NCBI RefSeq assembly: GCF_009674775.1
Contig: NZ_WKKE01000005.1
Span: forward strand, 165,175 to 229,174
DNA from: Flavobacterium sp. LC2016-23
GTDB lineage: Bacteria > Bacteroidota > Bacteroidia > Flavobacteriales > Flavobacteriaceae
Reading direction: 5' to 3'
DNA: 64,000 bases
Shown here one piece after another: positions 43,714 through 52,301 of the stretch (within the stretch, counting starts at the first letter, position 1; every line of letters starts with the position of its first letter). Both the position numbers and the translations under genes were made by a program. The notes under the pieces are model-generated. The model had not been told where the DNA came from and did not search any database. It saw only the letters and a program-made list of their open reading frames with translations.

Positions 43714-44772
43714 ATGAAAATAAAAATAATAGGCATAGGAAGTTATATTCCAAATAAAGAAGTAAGCAATACGGATTTTGGTGATCATGTTTTTTTGAAT
43801 GAAGACGGAACTGCTTTTGCTTACCCTAACGAAGTTGTAATTAAAAAATTCAAAGGTATTACCGGAATCGAAAATCGCCGTTATGCCGAAGATCACCATA
43901 CTTCCTCCGATTTAGCCTATTTTGCTGCTGAAAGAGCAATTGAAAATGCTAAAATCGATCGTGAAACTTTAGATTACATTATTTTCGCTCATAATTTTGG
44001 CGATGTAAAATCCGGAACACATCAAACCGATATTCTTCCGAGTTTAGCAACGCGTGTCAAAAATAAACTGGATATTAAAAACCCTAAATGTGTAGCTTAC
44101 GATATTCTTTTCGGATGTCCGGGATGGATTGAAGGTGTCCTTCAGGCTAATGCTTTTATCAAATCCGGAATGGCAAAGAGAGTTTTGGTAATAGGAGCAG
44201 AAACCCTTTCGAGAGTTGTTGATGATCACGACCGTGATTCGATGATTTATTCGGATGGTGCAGGTGCTTCGGTACTAGAAGCCTCTGATGATGAAGCAGG
44301 ATTATTATCGTATGAAAGCGCTACTTTCGCTAACGAAGAAGCTAATTTTTTATATTTTGGCAAATCATACAATACAGATTTAGATCCGGATATTAAATAT
44401 ATTAAAATGTATGGCCGTAAAATTTACGAGTTTGCTCTGAGTCAGGTGCCATGTGCCATGAAAGAATGTCTTGACAAAAGCGGTATCGGAATTGAAGAGG
44501 TAAAGAAAATCCTGATTCACCAGGCCAATGAAAAAATGGATGAAGCAATTGTGGCCCGTTTTTATAAATTATACGACAAAACCCCTCCTGAAAACATTAT
44601 GCCGATGAGCATTCACGATTTAGGAAACAGCAGTGTCGCTACCGTACCTACGCTTTTTGATCTGTTGATACAGGGTAAATTGGAAAATCACGAAATCAAC
44701 AAGGGTGACGTTGTTATTTTTGCTTCTGTTGGAGCCGGAATGAATGTAAATGCCTTTGTATACCGATACTAA
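43714..44772 (+). CDS. 3-oxoacyl-ACP synthase III family protein (FabH-like)
   Basis: 352 residues from ATG 43714 (MKIKIIGIGSYIPNKEVSN), chosen because GAGGA precedes it by 5 bases; an upstream ATG at 43636 would add an unlikely leader. Thiolase-fold condensing enzyme with the Cys-His-Asn triad: C135 in LFGCPGWIEG, His in ILIHQANEKMDE and Asn in HDLGNSSVATVP. True FabH starts fatty-acid synthesis from acetyl-CoA and ACP; this isolated copy away from fab genes may instead act in a specialised lipid or polyketide-like step. Followed by the repeat block 44784-44888 and terminator. Confidence 0.85.
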   Translation: MKIKIIGIGSYIPNKEVSNTDFGDHVFLNEDGTAFAYPNEVVIKKFKGITGIENRRYAEDHHTSSDLAYFAAERAIENAKIDRETLDYIIFAHNFGDVKSGTHQTDILPSLATRVKNKLDIKNPKCVAYDILFGCPGWIEGVLQANAFIKSGMAKRVLVIGAETLSRVVDDHDRDSMIYSDGAGASVLEASDDEAGLLSYESATFANEEANFLYFGKSYNTDLDPDIKYIKMYGRKIYEFALSQVPCAMKECLDKSGIGIEEVKKILIHQANEKMDEAIVARFYKLYDKTPPENIMPMSIHDLGNSSVATVPTLFDLLIQGKLENHEINKGDVVIFASVGAGMNVNAFVYRY

Positions 44773-44783
44773 AGGGAAAGTTC

Positions 44784-44888
44784 TCAGTCGCAGTTCAGTC
44801 ACAGTCTAAGCAGACCGAAAAACTGTGACTGAAAACTGTGACTGAAAACTGTGACTGAAAACTGTGACTGAAAACTGTGACTGAAAAC
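44784..44888. repeat. Tandem 13-bp repeat, five copies, with inverted copies upstream
   Basis: AACTGTGACTGAA repeats five times without a gap at 44821-44885. Just before, CTCAGTCGCAGTTCAGTCACAGT (about 44783-44805) carries the inverse sequence TTCAGTCACAGT, so the block can fold. Family also found at 18002-18050, 26164-26250 and 26772-26837. Confidence 0.9.
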
Positions 44889-44890
44889 TA

Positions 44891-44926
44891 CTAAAAAGTC
44901 CGCATTTTAAAATGCGGACTTTTTAG
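44891..44926. terminator. Perfect 36-bp palindromic terminator after the ketoacyl synthase
   Basis: CTAAAAAGTCCGCATTTT (44891-44908) and its exact reverse complement (44909-44926) abut without a spacer; the T-run at 44920-44924 makes it a terminator. The -7 box of the next gene follows directly. Confidence 0.85.
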
Positions 44927-44934
44927 TATATTTG
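44927..44934 (+). promoter_or_regulatory. -7 promoter element of the methyltransferase gene
   Basis: TATATTTG fits TAnnTTTG and lies immediately after the terminator palindrome, whose sequence would occupy the -33 position. Confidence 0.55.
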
Positions 44935-44980
44935 CGATCTAATTATAAATCAAGAACGAGAGATTGCTTCGTTCCTCGCA

Positions 44981-45508
44981 ATGACTATGTACGAAAAAAC
45001 GTTTCCGAATAAAAGATTCAAACTTACTTTAGAATTTTTACAAAAACATATTAATACCTCAGAGTCTATTCTGGATTTGGGAGTCGAAAATCCGTTTTCT
45101 AAAATCATGAAAGAAGCCGGTTATTCTGTAAAAAACACGACCGGAGAAGATTTAGATTTAAACCAGGATGTTTTTAAAACCGAAAAAACAGCTGTCGTAA
45201 CAGCTTTTGAAATCTTCGAACACCTATTAAATCCGTTTACGATTCTAAACGAAATCCAATCTGACAAGCTTTTAATTTCAATTCCGATGCGTTTGTGGTT
45301 TTCTCCGGCATACCGCAGTAAAACAGACATGTGGGACAGGCATTATCACGAATTTGAAGACTGGCAGCTGGACTGGCTTTTAGAAAAAACCGGCTGGAAA
45401 ATTATCGACAGACAAAAATGGACCAATCCTGTAAAAAAGTTTGGTCTTCGTCCGCTTTTGAGAAGTTTTACAAATAGATACTATATTGTTTACGCTGAAA
45501 AAGTATAA
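44981..45508 (+). CDS. Class I SAM-dependent methyltransferase
   Basis: 175 residues (or 173 from the second ATG at 44987, MYEKTFPNKRF, which is probably the ancestral start). The fold is seen in SILDLGVENPFSKIMKEAGY (motif I, shortened glycine loop), NTTGEDLDLNQDVFK and AVVTAFEIFEHLLNPFTILNEI (motif II/post). Substrate unknown. The first ATG lies in a dispersed repeat (GATTGCTTCGTTCCTCGCAATGAC, 44963-44986) that also occurs near 60823. Followed by a glycosyltransferase and ABC genes on the same strand, which may form a surface-molecule cluster. Confidence 0.8.
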   Translation: MTMYEKTFPNKRFKLTLEFLQKHINTSESILDLGVENPFSKIMKEAGYSVKNTTGEDLDLNQDVFKTEKTAVVTAFEIFEHLLNPFTILNEIQSDKLLISIPMRLWFSPAYRSKTDMWDRHYHEFEDWQLDWLLEKTGWKIIDRQKWTNPVKKFGLRPLLRSFTNRYYIVYAEKV

Positions 45509-45509
45509 T

Positions 45510-45612
45510 TCAAATTCCAAAAAATAAATTCCAAATTCCAATTTTTACCAATTAACGGTTTGAATTGGAATTTGGAATTTTAGAAAATTGGAATTTAAAA
45601 AACTGGAATTTA
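45510..45612. repeat. Inverted repeat of AAATTCCAAATTCCAATT type
   Basis: Perfect 18-bp arms AAATTCCAAATTCCAATT (45526-45543) and AATTGGAATTTGGAATTT (45563-45580), with extra copies of AAATTCC and TTGGAATTT on either side. Same family as 48061-48176. Confidence 0.85.
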
Positions 45613-45616
45613 ATCT

Positions 45617-46465
45617 ATGAAGTACTATATTGTCATTCCCGCGCATAACGAGCAGGATTTAATTGGCCTGACCTTACAATCTTTGGTTTCCCAAACGGTT
45701 TTACCAGCAAAAATTGTTGTTGTAAATGACAATTCCACAGATAAAACAGAAGAAATTGTACTGGGGTTTGCCAAAGAAAATCCTTTTATTTCTGTTGTAA
45801 ACAAAACGTCAGACGCGATTCACATGCCGGGAAGTAAAGTAATTCAGGCTTTTCAGAAAGGATTTGAAACGCTTGATTCTAACTACGACATTATTGTAAA
45901 AATAGATGGCGATTTAATTTTTCCTTCGAACTATTTCGAGACTATAATCAGACATTTTCAATCCGATCCGAAAGTTGGAATGGTGGGAGGTTTTTGTTAT
46001 ATCGAAAAGAATGGCGAGTGGATTTTAGAAAACCTGACTGATAAGGATCATATTCGCGGTGCGCTAAAAGCCTATCGTGCAGCCACTTTTCAACAAATTG
46101 GAGGTTTGAAACCTGCTATGGGATGGGACACGGTAGACGAATTACTTTGTAAATATTACGACTGGAAAGTAGTTACAGATTCTTCTTTACATGTAAAACA
46201 CCTTAAACCAACGGGGGCAAATTACAATAAAACAGCCCGTTACAAACAGGGAGAGGCCTTTTATACACTTGGATACGGTTTTTGGATTACAGCAATTGCC
46301 TCAGCAAAGCTGGCGATGATGAAGAAAAAACCATTTCTCTTTTTTGATTATATCAGCGGATTCTGGAAAGCCAAAAAGGCTAAGACACCTCTGTTAGTGA
46401 ATCCCGAACAGGCAAAATTTATTAGAAATTATCGTTTTCAGAAAATGAAAGAAAAGTTAATTTAA
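45617..46465 (+). CDS. Family 2 glycosyltransferase
   Basis: 282 residues, GT-A fold. The N-terminus YYIVIPAHNEQDLIGLTLQSLVSQTVLPAKIVVVNDNSTDKTEEIV is the standard GT2 nucleotide-sugar site, followed by NYDIIVKIDGDLIFPSNYFE (DxD-like acid pair), GGFCYIEKNGEW and YRAATFQQIGGLKPAMGWDTVDELLCKYYDWKV (acceptor/ED motif). Cytoplasmic or membrane-associated; acceptor unknown. Lies between a methyltransferase and the Mla-type ABC genes. Confidence 0.88.
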   Translation: MKYYIVIPAHNEQDLIGLTLQSLVSQTVLPAKIVVVNDNSTDKTEEIVLGFAKENPFISVVNKTSDAIHMPGSKVIQAFQKGFETLDSNYDIIVKIDGDLIFPSNYFETIIRHFQSDPKVGMVGGFCYIEKNGEWILENLTDKDHIRGALKAYRAATFQQIGGLKPAMGWDTVDELLCKYYDWKVVTDSSLHVKHLKPTGANYNKTARYKQGEAFYTLGYGFWITAIASAKLAMMKKKPFLFFDYISGFWKAKKAKTPLLVNPEQAKFIRNYRFQKMKEKLI

Positions 46466-46545
46466 AGCGGAAACCGCCGAAAATACTTAACTCATAACCC
46501 AAAACTCATAACTTCTTTTTACCTTAGCCAATATTTGTAAAAACT

Positions 46546-47292
46546 ATGATGCTCATTCGTTATTTATCCCAAATAGGAAGATATTTTTTAATGCTGAAGG
46601 AAATTTTCAACAAACAGACCAAATGGCCTGTCATGAAAAATCTAATCTTCAAAGAAATAGACGATTTAATAATTGACTCCCTCGGAATTGTTTGTTTCAT
46701 TTCTTTCTTTATCGGAGGAGTTGTAGCCATTCAGACAGCTCTAAACCTAACTAATCCGTTAATTCCAAAATATTTAATTGGTTTTGCCACACGTCAGTCA
46801 GTAATCCTGGAGTTTGCCCCCACTTTTATTTCTGTAATTATGGCAGGAAAAATGGGGTCTTACATTACTTCCAGTATCGGAACCATGCGTGTTACGGAAC
46901 AAATTGATGCCTTAGAAGTTATGGGTGTCAATTCCCTAAACTATCTTATCTTTCCAAAAATAGTAGCCTTATTAATGTATCCTTTCGTAATCGGAATCAG
47001 TATGTTTTTAGGTGTTTTTGGCGGATGGCTGGCCTGTGCTTACGGAGGGTTTTCAACCAGTCAGGACTTTATTCAGGGAGCGCAGATGGAATTTATTCCT
47101 TTTCATATCACTTATGCTTTTATCAAAACTTTAATTTTTGCCATGCTATTGGCTACAATACCTTCTTTTCATGGCTATTACATGAAAGGCGGAGCTCTTG
47201 AAGTGGGTAAGGCAAGTACGGTATCGTTTGTATGGACATCGGTTTGTATTATTCTTTTCAATTATATATTAACGCAACTATTACTAGGATAA
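46546..47292 (+). CDS. mlaE: MlaE-family ABC transporter permease
   Basis: 248 residues. MlaE permeases move phospholipids between membranes. The family motif is visible in VVAIQTALNLTNPLIPKYLIGFATRQSVILEFAPTFISVIMAGKMGSYITSSIGTMRVTEQIDALEVMGVNSLNYLIFPKIVALLMYP. About five hydrophobic segments. The stop TAA shares its last base with the start of the ATPase gene (TAATG), indicating coupled translation. The MlaD-type substrate-binding partner is not in the window. Confidence 0.9.
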   Translation: MMLIRYLSQIGRYFLMLKEIFNKQTKWPVMKNLIFKEIDDLIIDSLGIVCFISFFIGGVVAIQTALNLTNPLIPKYLIGFATRQSVILEFAPTFISVIMAGKMGSYITSSIGTMRVTEQIDALEVMGVNSLNYLIFPKIVALLMYPFVIGISMFLGVFGGWLACAYGGFSTSQDFIQGAQMEFIPFHITYAFIKTLIFAMLLATIPSFHGYYMKGGALEVGKASTVSFVWTSVCIILFNYILTQLLLG

Positions 47293-48053
47293 TGATTGAA
47301 GTAAAAAACATAGAAAAATCATTTGGTGACAGTAAGGTTTTAAAAGGTGTTTCGACAGTTTTTGAAACTGGAAAAACCAACTTAATTATTGGACAGAGTG
47401 GATCCGGAAAAACAGTTTTATTAAAAACGTTATTAGGAATCCATACGCCGGACTCCGGAACTATTGAGTTTGACGGACGTGTTTATTCTGAATTGGATGC
47501 AGATGAAAAAAGAGAACTAAGAACTGAAATCGGAATGGTTTTTCAGGGAAGTGCACTTTTCGATTCGATGACTGTGGCTGAAAATGTAGCTTTCCCTTTA
47601 AGAATGTTCACTAACGACAACAGGGCCAAAATTAAAGAGCGCGTGGATTTTGTTCTGGAAAGAGTAAACTTAGTAGATGCCCATCAAAAATTACCTTCTG
47701 AAATTTCAGGTGGTATGCAGAAACGTGTAGCCATCGCCCGCGCCATTGTAAACAACCCAAAATACTTGTTTTGTGATGAACCGAACTCAGGTCTGGATCC
47801 AAACACCTCTACTTTGATTGATAACCTTATTAAGGAAATCACCGAAGAATACAATATCACCACCGTGATCAATACGCACGATATGAACTCGGTAATGGAA
47901 ATCGGAGAAAATATTGTTTTCCTGAAAAAAGGACTAAAAGCCTGGCAGGGAACCAAAGAGGAAATCTTCAGAACTGACAATAAAGACATTGTGAAATTTG
48001 TATATTCTTCCAATTTGTTTAAAAAAGTACGTGAAGCGTATTTGAAAGGATAA
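47292..48053 (+). CDS. mlaF: MlaF-type ABC transporter ATPase
   Basis: 253 residues from ATG 47292 (MIEVKNIEKSFGDSKVLKGVS); an in-frame earlier ATG at 47232 lies inside the permease gene and is not used. Walker A GQSGSGKT, signature SGGMQKR, Walker B YLFCDEPNSGLDP and the H-loop NTHDMNSV are all intact. Pairs with the preceding MlaE-type permease to drive lipid transport. Followed by the TTGGAATTT repeat block. Confidence 0.93.
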   Translation: MIEVKNIEKSFGDSKVLKGVSTVFETGKTNLIIGQSGSGKTVLLKTLLGIHTPDSGTIEFDGRVYSELDADEKRELRTEIGMVFQGSALFDSMTVAENVAFPLRMFTNDNRAKIKERVDFVLERVNLVDAHQKLPSEISGGMQKRVAIARAIVNNPKYLFCDEPNSGLDPNTSTLIDNLIKEITEEYNITTVINTHDMNSVMEIGENIVFLKKGLKAWQGTKEEIFRTDNKDIVKFVYSSNLFKKVREAYLKG

Positions 48054-48060
48054 ATTATTT

Positions 48061-48176
48061 TGGAATTCCAATATTAAAAAATTCTAAATTCCAAGCTTTT
48101 AAATTCCAATAAAAAAATTCCAAATTCCAATTTAAACAGTTGGAATTTGGAATTTTTAATATTGGAATTTTATGTT
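48061..48176. repeat. Nested inverted repeats of the AAATTCCAA type
   Basis: AAAAATTCCAAATTCCAA with its complement TTGGAATTTGGAATTTTT (about 48112-48157), nested in a wider pair AATTCCAATATTAAAAA / TTTTTAATATTGGAATT. Separates convergent mlaF and the SprT-like gene and can stop transcription from both sides. Confidence 0.8.
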
Positions 48177-48782
48177 TTAATTGGAATTTTTAATCAACTC
48201 TACCTCAGCATTTGGATTAAACAAGTAGGTTCTGCCTGAACTTAATTCGATGCATTCGAAACGTTTGGTGCGAACGGCCAGTTTCTTAAATATTTTACCG
48301 TTCTTGATTCTGAAAACACTTCCGTACGGAATTTCAAAAACATAGTTTTTATCGTTTTGCGCATCGTATTGTTTTAACGCAAGAGATAATGTTGTATCGG
48401 TATCGCTACTCGCAGATGGATTTTTAAAATGTCTCGCTAATAACGGCAATAAACCACCCGGAAAGATCTCCGGACGTATAAAAGGAACCATCATTCTCTG
48501 GAAAGTATGTTTCCATTCATTCCCGTGCGGCTTGATGTTTCTTCCAAACTTTTCAAACGCTACCAGATGTGAAATTTCATGAATAAGCGTAATCAAAAAA
48601 CGATATTTATTCAAACTGGCATTTACCGTGATTTCATGTTTGCCACTGGGTCCTCTTCTGTAATCGCCATGACGCGTCTGGCGTTCATTTACGATTTTCA
48701 GATGAACCTGATTGGCCACAATCAAATCAAAAACAGGCTTTACAGCATGTTCCGGTATATATCTTGCTAAAGTTTCGTTCAA
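48177..48782 (-). CDS. SprT-like zinc metalloprotease-domain protein
   Basis: 201 residues. The HExxH-type zinc site is LIHEISHLVAFEKFG with a third His in KPHGNEWKHTFQRM, the SprT/SPRTN arrangement. The C-terminal half has a small beta-rich region (VFEIPYGSVFRIKNGKIFKKLAVRTKRFEC). SPRTN-type proteases act on DNA-protein crosslinks in eukaryotes; bacterial roles are unclear. Transcribed alone, upstream repeats at 48837-48860. Confidence 0.82.
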   Translation of the reverse strand: MNETLARYIPEHAVKPVFDLIVANQVHLKIVNERQTRHGDYRRGPSGKHEITVNASLNKYRFLITLIHEISHLVAFEKFGRNIKPHGNEWKHTFQRMMVPFIRPEIFPGGLLPLLARHFKNPSASSDTDTTLSLALKQYDAQNDKNYVFEIPYGSVFRIKNGKIFKKLAVRTKRFECIELSSGRTYLFNPNAEVELIKNSN

Positions 48783-48879
48783 TTTTTGAAGTTAAAAGTT
48801 GTTTGTGAAAAGTTAAAAGTTAAAGTTTTTTGTCTCAAATTGGAATTTGGAATTTGAAATTTTTAAAATTCGTATTTAG

Positions 48880-49557
48880 TTAAGGGTTCGTCGAAGAAAC
48901 CTCCAACACTTTTCCGTTAAAATATTTATTCCCATTAAGCGTAAAATCATAAATATAAGTGGCCATTCCCTCTGCAGAAATAGGTGCCTGATAGCCCGGA
49001 AAAGCTTCCTCAAGCATTTCGGTCTGAACAGATCCTAACGCCAGCACATTAAATGAAATTCCTTTTTCTTTGTATTCTTCCGCCAATAATTCGCTTAGCG
49101 TAATCACAGCGCCTTTACTGGAACTGTAAGCGGCTAAACCGGCAAATTTCAGACTTCCTCTTACCCCGCCAATGGAACTGATCGTTACAACGTGACTTCC
49201 ATTCTGAAGATACGGGAGACAAATTCGGGTAAGATTGGCCACGGCAAAAACATTTACTTTGTAAATACTTTCAAAATCAGCCTGTGTGGTTTCTGCAAAG
49301 GGTTTCAAAAGCAAAGCCCCCGCATTATGCACTACCGCATCTACATTTTTCCAGGCAGAAGAAAGGAAATCTTCTACCTTATATAATTCTGATTCGTTTG
49401 ATAAATCGACAGACAGACAGGTTACATTTTCATGTTCTAAAAGGGCCTGAGGTATTTTTCTTGAAATAGCCAGGACTTTATTTCCTGCATTTGCAAACTG
49501 CAGGGCCAATTCATAACCGATGCCTCTGCTCGTTCCTGTTATAATAATATTTTTCAT
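48880..49557 (-). CDS. Short-chain dehydrogenase/reductase
   Basis: 225 residues of the classical SDR family. Cofactor motif GTSRGIGYELA (TGxxxGIG), NNAG-type site VVHNAGALLL, catalytic Ser in VTISSIGG and YxxxK in YSSSKGAVI. NADP(H) preference likely from the Arg after the glycine motif. Substrate unknown. Lies upstream of the M28 peptidase on the same strand with a 35-base gap. Confidence 0.88.
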   Translation of the reverse strand: MKNIIITGTSRGIGYELALQFANAGNKVLAISRKIPQALLEHENVTCLSVDLSNESELYKVEDFLSSAWKNVDAVVHNAGALLLKPFAETTQADFESIYKVNVFAVANLTRICLPYLQNGSHVVTISSIGGVRGSLKFAGLAAYSSSKGAVITLSELLAEEYKEKGISFNVLALGSVQTEMLEEAFPGYQAPISAEGMATYIYDFTLNGNKYFNGKVLEVSSTNP

Positions 49558-49592
49558 GAAGCAAAAATAAGCAAAACCCTCAAAAAGAACCG

Positions 49593-50570
49593 TTAATTCT
49601 TCATGGTAATTTCCTGTGTCTTAGAATTTGCAATCTGAGTTACAGCAGGCAAAAATTCCTGTATAAAAGAAGTCATGTGAGGGATGTCCATCACTTTAAA
49701 TTCATCGGAAGGGTGATGGTAAAATTCAAAATTCTCAAAGTCAAAAGTACTTATCGACTGACAAGGCTTTTTGAAAGCTTCGTAAAACGAATAATTATCC
49801 GACCTGTAAAACAATTTATATTCGGCTTCCTTTGGCAGGAATCCGATTGTTTTTTTACCAGTATACTCATTTATTTTCTCGGCCATATTCGATTTATCAA
49901 AACCTGTAATGTAGGCCAGATAATCCCGTTTCATGGGTACACCGATCATTTCGATGTTCAGCTGTGCGTATAAATTAAAGTTTTGAACCTTCAGTTTTTC
50001 CACTAAACTTTTAGACCCAAGCAATCCTTTTTCTTCTCCTGCAAAAAACACAATAAGAATACTTCGTTTATTCGATTTTGTTTCGCTGAAATATTTCGCC
50101 ATTTCGGCTACGGCTGTTACTCCGGAAGCATCATCATTTGCCCCGTTATTGATCACGTCCTCTTTTTTATTTTTATCTACACCAATATGGTCGTAATGAG
50201 CGCTCAGCACCACAAACTCTTTTTTAAGTTCCGGATCAGTTCCTTCCAAAACCCCGACAATATTAAAGGCCGGTGACTTAAAATTGGTCAGCGTGTCGCG
50301 ATAGGTTTTAAAATAAGGCTTTACGTTATTTTTCTTAAGAAATTTTTCCAGGAATTCAGCTGCTTTCTCAATTCCTTTGGTTCCCGTTTCGCGGCCCTCC
50401 AATTCATCTGAAGAAAGGTATTTTAAGAAATCTGAAACGTTTGATTGTTCTACTTTATAGGCAATCTCAACAGGTTGGGAATTTACTTTAGAGGATTTGT
50501 CGTTTACGATTGAAGTATTCGATTTACAGGCAAATAAAACAAACGGAAGCAGAAAGTATAATTTTTTCAT
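49593..50570 (-). CDS. M28-family zinc aminopeptidase lipoprotein
   Basis: 325 residues with lipoprotein signal (LYFLLPFVLFACKSN, lipid Cys15). Zinc ligands follow the M28 pattern: LSAHYDHIGVD (His, Asp), NGANDDASGVTAVAEMA (bridging Asp), VFFAGEEKGLLGS (catalytic and metal Glu), NIEMIGV and a late His in FEFYHHPSDEF. Trims peptides at the cell surface or in the periplasm. Starts 23 bases before the LysE-like gene stop, so it probably follows that gene in an operon. Confidence 0.9.
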   Translation of the reverse strand: MKKLYFLLPFVLFACKSNTSIVNDKSSKVNSQPVEIAYKVEQSNVSDFLKYLSSDELEGRETGTKGIEKAAEFLEKFLKKNNVKPYFKTYRDTLTNFKSPAFNIVGVLEGTDPELKKEFVVLSAHYDHIGVDKNKKEDVINNGANDDASGVTAVAEMAKYFSETKSNKRSILIVFFAGEEKGLLGSKSLVEKLKVQNFNLYAQLNIEMIGVPMKRDYLAYITGFDKSNMAEKINEYTGKKTIGFLPKEAEYKLFYRSDNYSFYEAFKKPCQSISTFDFENFEFYHHPSDEFKVMDIPHMTSFIQEFLPAVTQIANSKTQEITMKN

Positions 50571-50593
50571 GAATAGAATTTTAGCTTCAGAAG

Positions 50594-51253
50594 CTACGAT
50601 TCCAAAGCAGTTGATTTAAAATATTTTTTATACACCTTAAATACCTGAATACTTCCCATGATCATAAAAAACAACGGAATAAATACAGGCATTACATACT
50701 TTGAAAATGGATTTGTTTCATGAAAAATAGTCTGTAAAAGTACAATCAGACTTAACATTCCTGAAAAAACACCCGCCAAAGTTCCTGCAATATAATAATA
50801 TTTTAACTTTTTTTCGATCGTAATATACTTTGCATTAATTAAATATAAATTCCAGCTCGTCCAGAAAGGCAATTGCAAAAAATTAAAACAATTCAGCAGT
50901 ACACCAATTACGAATGGAGAATACATTAAATACGAATTCAGCTGATTACCCGAACCTGATGCATGGTGTGAATTTGAATAAAAGAAATAGGCTAAAACGA
51001 ACATAAACAGGACCGCAAAAACATCTATAATCTTCATCAGTTTTTTATTTTTTACCAGTCGTTTTGCAAACAGCAGTGTAAAATAAATCACAAAAGTTTC
51101 TACAAAAACAACTCCAAACAAAAAGAAAATTAAATTAGGAAACCCTGATCGGGAATAAATTTCCAGTCCGGCCAAATTGAGATAGCCCAACGGAACAGAG
51201 CCAATAAAGCTAACCAGAAATCCAACTGATATATTTTGCACTCTTTGCAGCAT
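50594..51253 (-). CDS. LysE-type membrane transporter
   Basis: 219 residues, six hydrophobic segments, with GSVPLGYLNLAGLEIYSRSGF at the N-terminus, which fits the LysE/RhtB exporter start (GxxPGPxN-like in altered form). Likely exports amino acids or related small molecules; substrate unknown. Stop-to-start distance of 2 bases to the ATP-grasp gene indicates an operon. Confidence 0.7.
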   Translation of the reverse strand: MLQRVQNISVGFLVSFIGSVPLGYLNLAGLEIYSRSGFPNLIFFLFGVVFVETFVIYFTLLFAKRLVKNKKLMKIIDVFAVLFMFVLAYFFYSNSHHASGSGNQLNSYLMYSPFVIGVLLNCFNFLQLPFWTSWNLYLINAKYITIEKKLKYYYIAGTLAGVFSGMLSLIVLLQTIFHETNPFSKYVMPVFIPLFFMIMGSIQVFKVYKKYFKSTALES

Positions 51254-51255
51254 AC

Positions 51256-52290
51256 TTAAAAATTTAAAATTTTACTGTTCTGAACCTGATGCAAACGATA
51301 CTCCTGCATGCCGGTTTTATAATCCAAATATGGAAAACCTCTTTTATTATTGGCCACACTGATTTCGTACATATACGTAATGTGCCTTGCCAGTTCTTTC
51401 CAGGCAAACCAGATAGAATGTTTCGGATCGTAGATATGGGTCGGTTCGCTTGCCGCACCATTTAATTCGACAATCTGAAAATCTTCCCCTCTTTCCAGGG
51501 CTTCAAAAGAATCGTACATAATATCAAATCTTCCAAAGTAAAACTCCGGAATCTGCGCACAAATCTCATTGATGGTTTGGGTAAGTTTTGGGGTAATCCA
51601 ATGACTTCCATCTAAAAATTTGGCACCACGTGCATGATTCCCAAACGGAACCAAATTGAATGCTTCTCCTGCTGCTAAAATTTTATGCAGCAAATCGCCA
51701 TATTCCTCCTGTAAAGCATCAAGCTGGAATTGAAATCTTGGCGTTTTATGAATCAACTCTTCAATTGTTGAAACGCCGTCACCTACCACTGTCAGAAATT
51801 CCTTTGAAACGATTCCTGTAATCCTGCCCTCTTTTTCGTTTGGATGGCGCACGTAAAAGATACCCACTTCATTTTTGTAAGGAATCAAATCCTGAAGCAG
51901 GAAATCGAAATTGGCTTTTTCCATATAACGTTGTAACTCCGAAACAGTGTGAATTTTTTTCACTCCCGAACCGCGCAAACCAATATCCGGTTTTGCAATT
52001 AATGGAAAATGAATTTCTTTCTCTATAACCTGCTGAACAATTTTTTTCAGATCCGTATTTTTAGGGATCAGAATCGTTTTCGGGTAATATTTTCGAGGAA
52101 TCAAATCATAAATCTGCTTTTTGCTTTCCATAATAAATCCTCCATTTTTAATTCTTGGATTGGAAGCATTAAAGAAGAAAACTGACCTTGCTTTGATGGC
52201 ATAATACGCCCAAAGAAAATAGATCGGAATATACACTACCTGAAACGGCCAATATTCCCAATTTGCGATTTTATGAAAAAAGAGTTTCAT
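51256..52290 (-). CDS. ATP-grasp ligase (D-Ala-D-Ala ligase-like)
   Basis: 344 residues. ATP-grasp pattern: PLIAKPDIGLRGSGVKKIHTVSEL (ATP-binding lysine and Gly loop), DFLLQDLIPYKNEVGIFYVRHPNE, GRFDIMYDSFEALERGEDFQIVELNGAASEPTH with the Mg-binding E and N near its end. The N-terminus (WEYWPFQVVYIPIYFLWAYYAIKARS) contains one hydrophobic segment, so the enzyme may be membrane-attached. Substrate unknown: the signature differs from Ddl and could serve peptide or amino-acid ligation linked to the LysE-like exporter. Confidence 0.72.
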   Translation of the reverse strand: MKLFFHKIANWEYWPFQVVYIPIYFLWAYYAIKARSVFFFNASNPRIKNGGFIMESKKQIYDLIPRKYYPKTILIPKNTDLKKIVQQVIEKEIHFPLIAKPDIGLRGSGVKKIHTVSELQRYMEKANFDFLLQDLIPYKNEVGIFYVRHPNEKEGRITGIVSKEFLTVVGDGVSTIEELIHKTPRFQFQLDALQEEYGDLLHKILAAGEAFNLVPFGNHARGAKFLDGSHWITPKLTQTINEICAQIPEFYFGRFDIMYDSFEALERGEDFQIVELNGAASEPTHIYDPKHSIWFAWKELARHITYMYEISVANNKRGFPYLDYKTGMQEYRLHQVQNSKILNF

Positions 52291-52301
52291 CTTATATGAT
52301 T

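Noticed and set aside
44821..44885. Tandem repeat considered as a CRISPR array
   Set aside because: The 13-bp units are directly adjacent without unique spacers and no cas genes are near.
47232..47291. Upstream ATG for the MlaF-type ATPase
   Set aside because: It lies inside the permease gene; the TAATG junction at 47290-47294 marks the natural start.
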